Positions 1 to 5,729 of a stretch of 8,522 nucleotides of DNA are shown in pieces. The notes below the pieces were generated by a model that searched no databases, was not told the origin of the DNA, and saw only the letters and a list, made by a program, of their open reading frames with translations. Where the stretch lies: positions 1-8,522 of the forward strand of contig JAZOQB010000027.1 in assembly GCA_045655865.1 (NCBI GenBank). Direction: 5' to 3'. Source of the DNA: RGIG5579 sp045655865. GTDB taxonomy: Bacteria; Bacillota; Clostridia; Oscillospirales; SIG627. Each line of letters begins with the position of its first letter. The first letter of the stretch is position 1. Made by a program: the position numbers and the translations under genes.

Positions 1-4
1 CAAA

Positions 5-207
5 GGCGTTGTACCCGTAAGGATACAACGCCAGTTTTATTCGCCTTACGGCGAGTTCTATTGCTACGCAGTGATATTTGGACTAGAGTCCAAGTGATAT
101 TGCGTTCGGCAGTTATTGGCGAATAAAATATCACTGAAACCGCAAGGTTTCAATAACACTATTGCTGTAAGGCAATAATAACACTCCGACAAAGTCGGAA
201 TATAACT
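5..207. repeat. Mirrored array of nine short hairpins with 9-nt spacer repeats
   Basis: Nine small stem-loops lie end to end: 5-32 (12-bp stem with one mismatch, GTAA loop), 41-54, 62-70, 78-93 (TTGGAC/GTCCAA), 101-111, 113-126 (TTATT/AATAA), 136-151 (GAAACC/GGTTTC, GCAA loop), 161-176 (GTAA loop) and 186-198 (CCGAC/GTCGG). Between them are spacers of the form AGTGATATT at 33-41, 54-62, 70-78, 93-101 and (shortened) 111-117. Their reverse complements AATATCACT/AATAACACT lie at 127-135, 152-160, 177-185 and 199-207. Left and right spacers can pair concentrically around the 113-126 hairpin, giving a ladder of 9-bp helices with side hairpins at each rung. Three loops are GNRA tetraloops when read on the plus strand. 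The array ends directly against the -35 box of the next gene. The first bases of the window may cut off more units. Function unknown; it may be a structured RNA, a cruciform-forming DNA element or a mobile repeat. Confidence 0.85.
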
Positions 208-235
208 TGAAAGCCTATCAGTTTTTATGTATAAT
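207..235 (+). promoter_or_regulatory. Sigma-A promoter of the four-helix-bundle/K+ channel operon
   Basis: A -35 box TTGAAA (207-212) and a perfect -10 box TATAAT (230-235) are separated by 17 nt. The predicted start near 242 would leave a leader of only about 13 nt, just enough for the ribosome binding site AGAGGTGAT (242-250) ahead of the GTG at 255. The -35 box abuts the last spacer of the hairpin array, so a transcript from this promoter would not include the array; an upstream promoter would be needed to transcribe it. Confidence 0.8.
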
Positions 236-254
236 AGACTTAGAGGTGATAACT

Positions 255-605
255 GTGGCTGATAGTATTTTAAGAGATAAAGCAAAAGAGTTTGCAAAGA
301 AAATCGTATTTCTTTGCCGCGATATGAAAACAAACCACAAAGAATCCGTTTTAATAAATCAGTTGCTCCGCTCAGCGACCTCTATTGGAGCAAACCTACA
401 CGAAGCCCAATATGCTCAAGGAACAAAAGATTTTATTTCAAAACTTGAGATTGCTCAAAAAGAGTGCTATGAAACGGAATATTGGTTAGAACTTCTTTTT
501 GAGACAGGTTGTATGACTGAAGAAGTTTATAAGGATATTCAAAATGAATGTGGCGCGATCCGCAGAATGTTGATTTCTTCACTTAAAACGATAAAATCGA
601 AATAA
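255..605 (+). CDS. Four-helix-bundle protein, 23S rRNA IVP/Avd-like family
   Basis: This 116-aa protein has the character of the four-helix-bundle family related to proteins encoded in 23S rRNA intervening sequences and to Avd of diversity-generating retroelements. It is almost entirely helical and has family-typical segments: a first helix with LRDKAKEFAKKIV, the central stretch QLLRSATSIGANLHEAQ, then a helix around FISKLEIAQKECYETEYWLELL and a last helix with RRMLISSLKTIK. In the Avd branch such proteins form basic pentameric barrels that bind RNA or a reverse transcriptase; for most members the role is unknown. I chose the GTG at 255 because AGAGGTGAT precedes it at normal spacing. The longer in-frame TTG start at 207 would overlap the promoter's -35 box. 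The gene is AT-rich, sits immediately after the hairpin array and is followed after 13 nt by the channel gene, probably in one transcript. No reverse transcriptase is in the window. Family assignment is firm; function is not known. Confidence 0.88.
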   Translation: MADSILRDKAKEFAKKIVFLCRDMKTNHKESVLINQLLRSATSIGANLHEAQYAQGTKDFISKLEIAQKECYETEYWLELLFETGCMTEEVYKDIQNECGAIRRMLISSLKTIKSK

Positions 606-618
606 AAAGGTATGAATT

Positions 619-1329
619 ATGAGAAAGAAATTATTTTCGATAATTGATTCGGCAGAAAACGATAGTAAGTTAAGCAATGTTTATGATTTTATAATGATGG
701 TAACTATTGTTGTAAGTGTTGTTCCACTTGCCTTTAAGGAAACAAATACTATTTTTCAGTGGATTGATTACATAACTGTAACCATTTTTATTTTAGATTA
801 TTTTTTGCGTTTAATAACCGCCGACTATAAACTAAAAAAATCAGTGATTTCCTTCTTTGTATATCCAATTACACCAATGGCGGTTATTGATTTAATTTCA
901 ATATTACCATCTATAACCATTTTGAACAGTAGTTTTAGATTGCTAAAGCTATTTAGATTGTTGCGAACATTAAAAGTGTTACGTGCTTTTAAATTTTTGA
1001 GATATTCGAAAAGTTTTGATATCATAACAAATGTGTTCAGAAAGCAAAAAAAGGTTTTGTCTGCAGTTGCAACAATGGCGGTTGCTTACATCTTAATTTC
1101 TGCGCTTGTAATATATAATGTTGAGCCCGAATCATTTGAAACATTTTTTGATGCAATCTATTGGGCGACCATCTCCCTAACAACTGTTGGTTATGGTGAT
1201 ATTTATCCAATAACAACAATTGGCAGAATTGTCACAATGATTTCTTCGGCTTTTGGTATTGCAATAATTGCACTACCATCCGGCGTTATTACAGCCGGTT
1301 ATCTTGAAGAAATCAGCAAAGACAAATAA
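619..1329 (+). CDS. Voltage-gated potassium channel (six-transmembrane ion transporter family)
   Basis: This 236-aa integral membrane protein has the full layout of a bacterial Kv-type channel. S1 is about residues 21-40, S2 49-68, S3 84-100, S4 104-130, S5 147-168, the pore helix and selectivity filter 177-197, and S6 202-230. The filter reads TTVGYGD (188-194), the K+ signature. S4 carries a basic residue at exactly every third position from 107 to 128 (R, K, R, R, K, R, K, R), which is the voltage-sensor pattern. S6 has PSG where Kv channels carry the PVP hinge. There is no RCK, TrkA-N or cyclic-nucleotide-binding domain: the protein stops just after S6, as in compact Kv channels. It would form a tetramer conducting K+ out of the cell on depolarisation. 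The start ATG has AAAAGG 8 nt upstream, and the gene lies 13 nt after the four-helix-bundle gene, so it is likely co-transcribed. It shares the low GC of that gene, suggesting they arrived together. Confidence 0.93.
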   Translation: MRKKLFSIIDSAENDSKLSNVYDFIMMVTIVVSVVPLAFKETNTIFQWIDYITVTIFILDYFLRLITADYKLKKSVISFFVYPITPMAVIDLISILPSITILNSSFRLLKLFRLLRTLKVLRAFKFLRYSKSFDIITNVFRKQKKVLSAVATMAVAYILISALVIYNVEPESFETFFDAIYWATISLTTVGYGDIYPITTIGRIVTMISSAFGIAIIALPSGVITAGYLEEISKDK

Positions 1330-1350
1330 CGTTTTTATATATAAAGGGTT

Positions 1351-1391
1351 TTAGGTTCTCCTAACAATTGACATTTAGGCGCCTAAATGTC
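1351..1391. promoter_or_regulatory. Perfect 22-bp palindrome with a related upstream dyad; orphan operator
   Basis: Positions 1370-1391 are an uninterrupted perfect palindrome with 11-bp arms, core TTTAGGCGCCTAAA. Just upstream, TTAGG-N4-CCTAA (1351-1364) repeats the same half-site in looser form. A -35-like TTGACA (1368-1373) overlaps the left arm, but no -10 box sits at the proper distance (TATAAG at 1405 is 31 nt away) and no gene starts downstream on this strand. The absence of a loop favours a binding site for a dimeric regulator, such as a MarR-type repressor, over an RNA hairpin. The regulator assignment is inference only. Confidence 0.45.
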
Positions 1392-1418
1392 CTGCTTGTT
1401 ACGGTATAAGACAAAATG

Positions 1419-1453
1419 AAAAGGAAGCACGAATTTTTCGCGCTTCCTTTTTT
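1419..1453. terminator. Bidirectional Rho-independent terminator
   Basis: The stem AAAAGGAAGC / GCTTCCTTTT (1419-1428 with 1442-1451) continues inward as CGAA/TTCG after one A-C mismatch and closes on a TTT loop. The plus strand runs on into T6 (1448-1453), giving a good terminator 90 nt after the K+ channel stop. On the minus strand the four As of the left arm give a shorter U-run, so it could also stop the convergent small gene at 1592-1801. Confidence 0.75.
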
Positions 1454-1458
1454 ACTGT

Positions 1459-1481
1459 CCTTTAGAGTACGACTCTAAAGG
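1459..1481. repeat. Tight 10-bp-stem hairpin of unknown role
   Basis: The arms CCTTTAGAGT (1459-1468) and ACTCTAAAGG (1472-1481) pair perfectly around a 3-nt loop, only 6 nt from the terminator hairpin. The pentamer TGTCC (GGACA on the minus strand) occurs on both sides (1456-1460 and 1487-1491). There is no U-run, so it is not an ordinary terminator. On the minus strand it lies in the last codons of an open frame ending at 1452 that has no convincing start. Confidence 0.6.
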
Positions 1482-1591
1482 CGAGTTGTCCTTTGCGGCT
1501 TCTTCCTCTTTTTCTCCACCGGTGTTTGTGAACTTTTGTATGCATGAACCTTTATGGCTTTTCAGGATTTTAAAAGTTGGAGGAAGGTAAA

Positions 1592-1801
1592 TCAATTTTT
1601 TGGGATCGCAGTGGGAATGCGGTGTATAGCAAGCCCGGATTTTGTGTACTTTCTTCCTACACCGGTGCGGTATAGATTGCAATAAGCGGCTTTTGGGGAG
1701 ATCTTCATGGCACCCGAAAGCTCGGCGATTGAATCCCAAACGCCGAGGCAAAGCTCCGCTTCCGTTTTCAGATCGTATGCTGCATATAAAAAACCTTTCA
1801 T
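1592..1801 (-). CDS. Small phage-associated protein with a helix-turn-helix-like segment
   Basis: This 69-aa protein begins MKGFLYAAYDLKTEAE and has the look of short Firmicute phage proteins that open with a Y-D-x-K-T beta hairpin followed by a G-V-W-D-S-I-x-E-L segment. Residues 24-45 (SIAELSGAMKISPKAAYCNL and following YR) match a helix-turn-helix pattern, so DNA binding is possible. Translation is supported by a perfect TTGACA-N17-TATAAT promoter pointing into it and by GGAAGGAG (1815-1822) upstream, although the 13-nt spacing to the ATG is long. It is divergent from the tail-fibre operon and convergent with the K+ channel gene, and transcription probably ends at the 1419-1453 terminator. 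A frameshift extension into the neighbouring minus-strand frame ending at 1452 was considered but cannot be shown. Its function is unknown; local regulation of the divergent operon is a reasonable guess. Confidence 0.65.
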   Translation of the reverse strand: MKGFLYAAYDLKTEAELCLGVWDSIAELSGAMKISPKAAYCNLYRTGVGRKYTKSGLAIHRIPTAIPKN

Positions 1802-1833
1802 TTCCTTTTTGCTGCTCCTTCCTTTGTGTTCAC

Positions 1834-1862
1834 ATTATATCACGAAATATCGTAATTGTCAA
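1834..1862 (-). promoter_or_regulatory. Consensus minus-strand promoter with an internal operator-like dyad
   Basis: Read on the minus strand, TTGACA (1862-1857) and TATAAT (1839-1834) are separated by exactly 17 nt; both hexamers are perfect, and TG one base before the -10 gives an extended -10. The spacer contains the dyad TCACGA-AATA-TCGTAA (1840-1855, 5 of 6 positions matching), placed where a repressor would block polymerase. It drives the small gene at 1592-1801, with initiation near 1827. Confidence 0.82.
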
Positions 1863-1909
1863 GAAATAAATTATGTTTTTTCGTCTTTTTTTCCTCGTAG
1901 CGAAAAAAA

Positions 1910-1920
1910 CGTGATAAAAT
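1910..1920 (+). promoter_or_regulatory. Extended -10 promoter of the tail-fibre/lysis operon
   Basis: CGTGATAAAAT contains TG-n-TAAAAT, an extended -10 element. It matches the divergent promoter's CGTGATATAAT at 10 of 11 positions. No -35 hexamer lies 16-18 nt upstream, so the promoter would depend on the extended -10 or on an activator. An A/T-rich stem (TTTTTTCG 1876-1883 with CGAAAAAA 1901-1908) lies just upstream. Predicted initiation near 1927 leaves a leader of about 70 nt before the ATG at 1998. Confidence 0.5.
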
Positions 1921-1940
1921 CCAGGCAAGATCGAGAGGTG

Positions 1941-1971
1941 CTTGCGCTTGACTGTGACATGCGAGCGCAGG
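1941..1971 (+). other. Leader hairpin upstream of the tail-fibre gene
   Basis: TGCGCT (1943-1948) pairs with AGCGCA (1964-1969). Flanking C-G and two G-T pairs extend the stem to nine pairs (1941-1949 with 1963-1971) around a 13-nt loop. It lies in the predicted 5' leader, 12 nt before the ribosome binding site AAAGGA (1985-1990), and leaves that site free. A role in leader stability or translation is possible but unproven. Confidence 0.4.
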
Positions 1972-1997
1972 GGACCGAACAAAGAAAGGAAAAAGCT

Positions 1998-4900
1998 ATG
2001 AGAAATGTAAGTTTTGATCTGTCCGCGGATGCGGCCTTTCCCCAATATCAATTTGGAGGCTTTGAAGGGGAGCACAATGCTACTGTGCTGACGGTGATCT
2101 TGCCTCAGCGCATGCAGGCTCAGGCGGACGCAGAGTACCGATTTGTCTTTGAGACTGCAGGAAAAGAGGAGATTTTTTCTGCACCCATGCAGTGGCAGGA
2201 AGGGAGACTTTCCGTTACCTTGCCACAGCAGTTGATGGTGGCGCCTCAATTGAAGGTGTACGTGGGATGTTACGCCTATGAGGGTGAGAACTTATTTCAG
2301 CTTTCTAAAAGCGGTCAAATGATCCTGAAGATCCAAAGACCGGCAGCCATTGAGGGAGTTCTTACACAAAACGTTGCGTGCGTACCGGGTCTTGTGATCG
2401 AGGATGAGATTTTAGCGGATAGCAAAAATCCGGTGAAGGGCGGGGTGATTTTTGAAGCACTGACCACAAAAATGGATCAAGATTCCCTGGTAGGTTTTGC
2501 ACAGGGCGGCATCGCCCCGGCCGACAAGGCCCAGGATGACCGTCCCGTTTCTGAAAAGGCCGTTTCAAAAAAGCTGGAGGAATATCTAAAAAAAGAGGAG
2601 TATGAAATTGACGGGGATCTGGATCCTAGGAGCCAGAATCCGATTCAAAATCGGGTCCTTACCGCCCAGGTAGCCAATGCCTTAAAAGGGAACAAGAGCG
2701 CGAAGGGCGCACTTCGTTTGGATGATGTTTGTCCCATTTCTCATAGCATGAAGATTTCTGCTTTTAATTTTTCCGGTGATTCGGCGGAAGGGGAAACAGT
2801 TCTTGTTTGCGGAAAGAATTTGGATCCTGTACCGTCACCTGCCGGCTCTGCGGTTTATGGGACCGTGGAAAACTGCGCTTTTCTCCCCAAAGGACGATAC
2901 ACGGTTTCCCTGGATGTCTCCGGTGCTAAGTCCTGGCGCTTCCTCTATACGCTCCTTGATAAAGAGGGAAATCGGGTAATGGAGACAGATAACACCGCTA
3001 CCCACTTAAAGAGTCTGAACGAGGCTACCGGCCTTTATTTTAATACCGGATCCGGCGGGTATTATCTTTGGGGACAAAATCTTGCTATCGGAAGTGATAC
3101 CATCGAGACGGACGGGGACTATTACCTAGGCCTCTCTTTTGCCGCTGATGGGGCCACAGTTTCTAACGCCCAGGTGGAATTGGGAGAGACGGCAACGGGT
3201 TACGAGCCGTATCGGGAACCGATCTCTTACACCACCGCAGGAGACGGAAGGGTCGAGGGTGTGATCGTCGGGGGAGAGACGGTCACCCTGTTGGCAAGAG
3301 AGGGAGTTACCCTTTGTTGTGATTATAACCGAGATTTGAATCGCGCTTTGGAAGATGCGGCAGAAAAACTTTTGTCCAACGACCGGATCCTCATTCCTGT
3401 TCTGGTCAAAGGCTTTGGAATGAAAGAGGCGTTTCGTATGTTCGCCCAGGCAAATGCACAGAAGGATACGCTCACGGGGATCACTGGGCGATTCTTTGAG
3501 ATTGCCGCTGAAACGGCAAATGAAACCTACGCCTCCCAGTTTTACAAGTTTTCTACCAGCAACACCCCGGTGGGGGAAAAGAAACAGGACAACACAGGTT
3601 TGGTATGCCTCCCGTCTACCAATACGGTGGCTGGGCGGGATGACTACGCGGATCTCCCGCTCTTTGCCTGTTTTGATTGCAACTACACCATTGATGCCGA
3701 TACCTTGGAACCCGAGATTTTGGCGATTCGGGATGTGTACGGCCGCTTTGAAAGTGCACCGGAAAACAGTTTTGTAGGCGTTTTGCAGATGACCGGATGG
3801 GTGCGCCGAAGCGCCACCTCTACAACCAAGACAGTGGAATACCGTTCTCGGAAATCGGAAGGCTTTCGTCCGTTGCCGGAGTCGGTAAGGGCAAGAGACA
3901 ATAGCGTTCGCCCCTTTGTGATCCATGCGAAGTATGCCGCAGGCTACAACAGTGCCGGTCGGCTTTCCAGCATTTCCGGTGTCCAGCCGGCCTCCAGCCG
4001 AAGCGTCGCTGTGGGAAAGAGCGCAATCAGCCGCAACAGCCAGATTGCCCTTTGGAGACAGTGGGGGCGGCAGTACGGCGGCTTTGGGCTTTGCGATATT
4101 GCTTTTTTACAGTTGATGTTGGAGATCAAATACGCCACGCTTGCCAGTTCTCAAGTGATGCGTGGATGCAGATCGTATCCTGCAAATGGGGAAACGGCAG
4201 CCCTTTCCGAAAGCGGAGTGAAAAGAATTCTTCTTGCACAGGGGCAAGGGGAGAATTTTGTAATTGGGTCCAGTGTCTCCTTGGGAACCAGTAGCACAAG
4301 AACCAATGATGCTTGCTACAGTATCTGCGATATTGCAAGAGTTCTGAGCATCGATTCGATACAGGTGGAAGGTGTAAATTACGATGCGATTACTCTTGAA
4401 ACCGAAAACGCGTTTGATACACAGCAAGGGATTACCTACATCACTACCCATCCCTGGCGGACCGGATCTACCGACGCCGTTCAGGGGAGCGATGGCAGCC
4501 CAATCGATAATGAAAGCGGCAAAGAGCCTTTCAAGCTCCAGGGAATTGAAGTGATGCTAGGCTCCTATGAGGTGCTTGGAGACGTCATATGTAACAGCAG
4601 TTCATCCGGATATTACACCATTAACACGAACCGTTTGGCCACAGAAATTGCATCCGGAAACTCGGGAACGAATCCTGTAGCTTTAGGCACGATCCCGAAA
4701 GAGGGAGCCGCGAGCACCAAATATATCGCGGAGCTCAATTGGGAGGCCAACGATCAGGAAAGTTATATGCTCGGAAAACAGTTCGGAGCGTCCAGCACCA
4801 CCGGGTACTGTACTTCTGTGTACCTGGTTGCGGACACCAAGTCCGGATTGTACGAGTGGCTGGCCTTTGGACATCTAGACGGTGGTATCAAGGCCGGATT

Positions 4901-5000
4901 TGCCGGGGCGGATCTGCACAGTGCCACGTCTACAAGCGCGTGGAATATTACCGCTCGTGCCTGCGGTACCGGTGGAAACCGTGGCGAATATCAGGAATGA
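1998..5000 (+). CDS. Phage tail-fibre/receptor-binding protein with C-type-lectin-like C-terminus
   Basis: The protein has 1000 aa. Residues 1-130 form a beta-rich N-terminal domain resembling baseplate-upper/fibre anchor domains of Gram-positive phages (MRNVSFDLSADAAFPQYQF). The fibre motif SQNPIQNRVL (212-221) follows a Lys/Glu-rich linker. Residues about 245-405 look like a jelly-roll carbohydrate-binding domain ending in NAQVELGETATGYEPY, a very common signature of phage fibre modules. Residues about 411-1000 resemble long phage proteins with a formylglycine-enzyme or C-type-lectin-like fold, including the segment with ALWRQWGRQYGGFGL and IKYATLASSQVMRGC, and an end with SAWNITARACGTGG that recalls display domains targeted by diversity-generating retroelements. 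The frame is open back to 1707, but the ATG at 1998 is preceded by AAAGGA at correct spacing, and the upstream part crosses the promoters. It probably binds the host cell surface. The fibre role is firm; the C-terminal fold is inferred from motif memory. Confidence 0.88.
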   Translation: MRNVSFDLSADAAFPQYQFGGFEGEHNATVLTVILPQRMQAQADAEYRFVFETAGKEEIFSAPMQWQEGRLSVTLPQQLMVAPQLKVYVGCYAYEGENLFQLSKSGQMILKIQRPAAIEGVLTQNVACVPGLVIEDEILADSKNPVKGGVIFEALTTKMDQDSLVGFAQGGIAPADKAQDDRPVSEKAVSKKLEEYLKKEEYEIDGDLDPRSQNPIQNRVLTAQVANALKGNKSAKGALRLDDVCPISHSMKISAFNFSGDSAEGETVLVCGKNLDPVPSPAGSAVYGTVENCAFLPKGRYTVSLDVSGAKSWRFLYTLLDKEGNRVMETDNTATHLKSLNEATGLYFNTGSGGYYLWGQNLAIGSDTIETDGDYYLGLSFAADGATVSNAQVELGETATGYEPYREPISYTTAGDGRVEGVIVGGETVTLLAREGVTLCCDYNRDLNRALEDAAEKLLSNDRILIPVLVKGFGMKEAFRMFAQANAQKDTLTGITGRFFEIAAETANETYASQFYKFSTSNTPVGEKKQDNTGLVCLPSTNTVAGRDDYADLPLFACFDCNYTIDADTLEPEILAIRDVYGRFESAPENSFVGVLQMTGWVRRSATSTTKTVEYRSRKSEGFRPLPESVRARDNSVRPFVIHAKYAAGYNSAGRLSSISGVQPASSRSVAVGKSAISRNSQIALWRQWGRQYGGFGLCDIAFLQLMLEIKYATLASSQVMRGCRSYPANGETAALSESGVKRILLAQGQGENFVIGSSVSLGTSSTRTNDACYSICDIARVLSIDSIQVEGVNYDAITLETENAFDTQQGITYITTHPWRTGSTDAVQGSDGSPIDNESGKEPFKLQGIEVMLGSYEVLGDVICNSSSSGYYTINTNRLATEIASGNSGTNPVALGTIPKEGAASTKYIAELNWEANDQESYMLGKQFGASSTTGYCTSVYLVADTKSGLYEWLAFGHLDGGIKAGFAGADLHSATSTSAWNITARACGTGGNRGEYQE

Positions 5001-5015
5001 GAAAGGAGAAGAAAG

Positions 5016-5321
5016 ATGCAGACCAAAGCATTTTACAGCGAAAAGCCGGAAAAGATCCACTTCATGACCCTTCCTACGGGGGAGGCGGATCTCTGGCTTC
5101 GAAAGGACGTTAAAAAGACCTCGGAGGGATACGAAGCTGTGGAGGTCTACATGAGAACCGTTGCTACCCGGGCCGAGGTGGAAGCAAACTTCGAAGACTT
5201 CTATGAAAAAGCTTCCGCTTGGAAGCCCGGCGAAAGAGTCGAATCTCTCTCTCAGGAAGAACGGATCCGAATTCTGGAAGAGGAGCTTCGAGCCGCAAAG
5301 ATCCTTTTGGGGGTGGAGTAA
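5016..5321 (+). CDS. Small conserved phage protein between tail fibre and lysis genes
   Basis: This 101-aa cytosolic-type protein belongs to a family recognisable by its opening (F-Y-S-E-K-P-E), a short beta segment GEADLWLRKDVKK, a second beta segment EAVEVYMRTVATRAEVEANF and a C-terminal helical tail EERIRILEEELRAAKILLG that could form a coiled coil. Comparable short proteins commonly sit directly after the fibre gene in clostridial phages; I know of no established function. They may be structural or fibre-assembly proteins. AAAGGAG (5002-5008) lies 7 nt before the ATG, 15 nt after the fibre stop. Its TAA is followed immediately by the ATG of the next gene, so translation is probably coupled. 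No membrane segment or signal peptide is visible. Confidence 0.78.
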   Translation: MQTKAFYSEKPEKIHFMTLPTGEADLWLRKDVKKTSEGYEAVEVYMRTVATRAEVEANFEDFYEKASAWKPGERVESLSQEERIRILEEELRAAKILLGVE

Positions 5322-5729
5322 ATGAAGCTTACGGAACTTGCAAAAAAACTGCGTCCCATCATGGAGAAGGCTGTTCAGAGCCTTTCCCACGAGGATGCAT
5401 TGGAAGCGGTAACCCTTTTTCCCACCTGGGATTTTGGAGTCAATTATGCCAAAGGACAGAAAGTGCGATACCACGGTATTCTGTATGTTGTTCTGCAAGA
5501 GCATACCTCACAAAAGGATTGGACGCCGATGTCATCCCCGAGCCTTTTTGCAAGGCTCATGATACAGGATGAGAATATCATTCCGGATTGGCAGCAGCCT
5601 TCCAGTACCAATTCTTATCAAAAAGGAGACCGAGTGCGATTTGAAGGAAAAGTGTACGAGAGTCTTGTTGACGGCAATGTGTGGAGCCCGGCGGATTATC
5701 CCGCCGGGTGGCAGGAGGACGTAGAATGA
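5322..5729 (+). CDS. Phage carbohydrate-binding protein with two CBM5/12-like modules
   Basis: The 135-aa protein has a helical N-terminus (about 1-33) followed by two short modules of the carbohydrate-binding/chitin-binding CBM5/12 type. Module 1 (about 36-77) runs from W36 through YAKGQKVRYHGILYVVLQEH to DWTP (66-69). Module 2 (about 90-131) runs from W90 through YQKGDRVRFEGKVYESLVDG to W121-S-P. The shared pattern Y-x-K-G-x-x-V-R-[YF]-x-G-x-x-Y and the later W-[TS]-P are the aromatic and turn positions expected of the family. Such proteins are common next to fibre and lysin genes of Clostridia prophages, where they probably bind cell-wall or surface glycans as part of the tail tip. The ATG follows the preceding TAA with no gap; GGGGGTGGAG (5309-5318) acts as the ribosome binding site. 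The last codons overlap the amidase start by ATGA. Confidence 0.85.
   Translation: MKLTELAKKLRPIMEKAVQSLSHEDALEAVTLFPTWDFGVNYAKGQKVRYHGILYVVLQEHTSQKDWTPMSSPSLFARLMIQDENIIPDWQQPSSTNSYQKGDRVRFEGKVYESLVDGNVWSPADYPAGWQEDVE

Noticed and set aside
5..207. CRISPR array
   Set aside because: The repeated unit is a 9-nt spacer between different hairpins, units are 16-25 nt apart, the orientation flips in the middle, and no cas gene is present.
207..254. Longer form of the four-helix-bundle protein starting at the TTG at 207
   Set aside because: The TTG is part of the -35 box and lies upstream of the predicted transcription start; the GTG at 255 has a proper ribosome binding site.
64..333. 89-aa minus-strand open frame across the hairpin array
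   Set aside because: It reads through the palindromic repeat units and into the four-helix-bundle gene in antisense; its translation is repeat-derived.
1876..1908. Terminator formed by TTTTTTCG and CGAAAAAA
   Set aside because: The stem is nearly all A/T with a 17-nt loop and is not followed by a U-run; it is more likely part of an A/T-rich promoter region.
1707..1997. N-terminal extension of the tail-fibre protein back to an ATG at 1707
   Set aside because: It would cross two promoters and the opposite small gene, has no ribosome binding site, and its composition is unlike a fibre domain; the ATG at 1998 is preceded by AAAGGA.
3126..3926. 266-aa minus-strand open frame inside the fibre gene
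   Set aside because: It is antisense to a clearly coding region, with low-complexity, basic/cysteine-rich composition and no ribosome binding site or promoter.
4875..5504. 209-aa minus-strand open frame across the fibre end and the next two genes
   Set aside because: It spans the junctions of three well-supported plus-strand genes and has no start signals.
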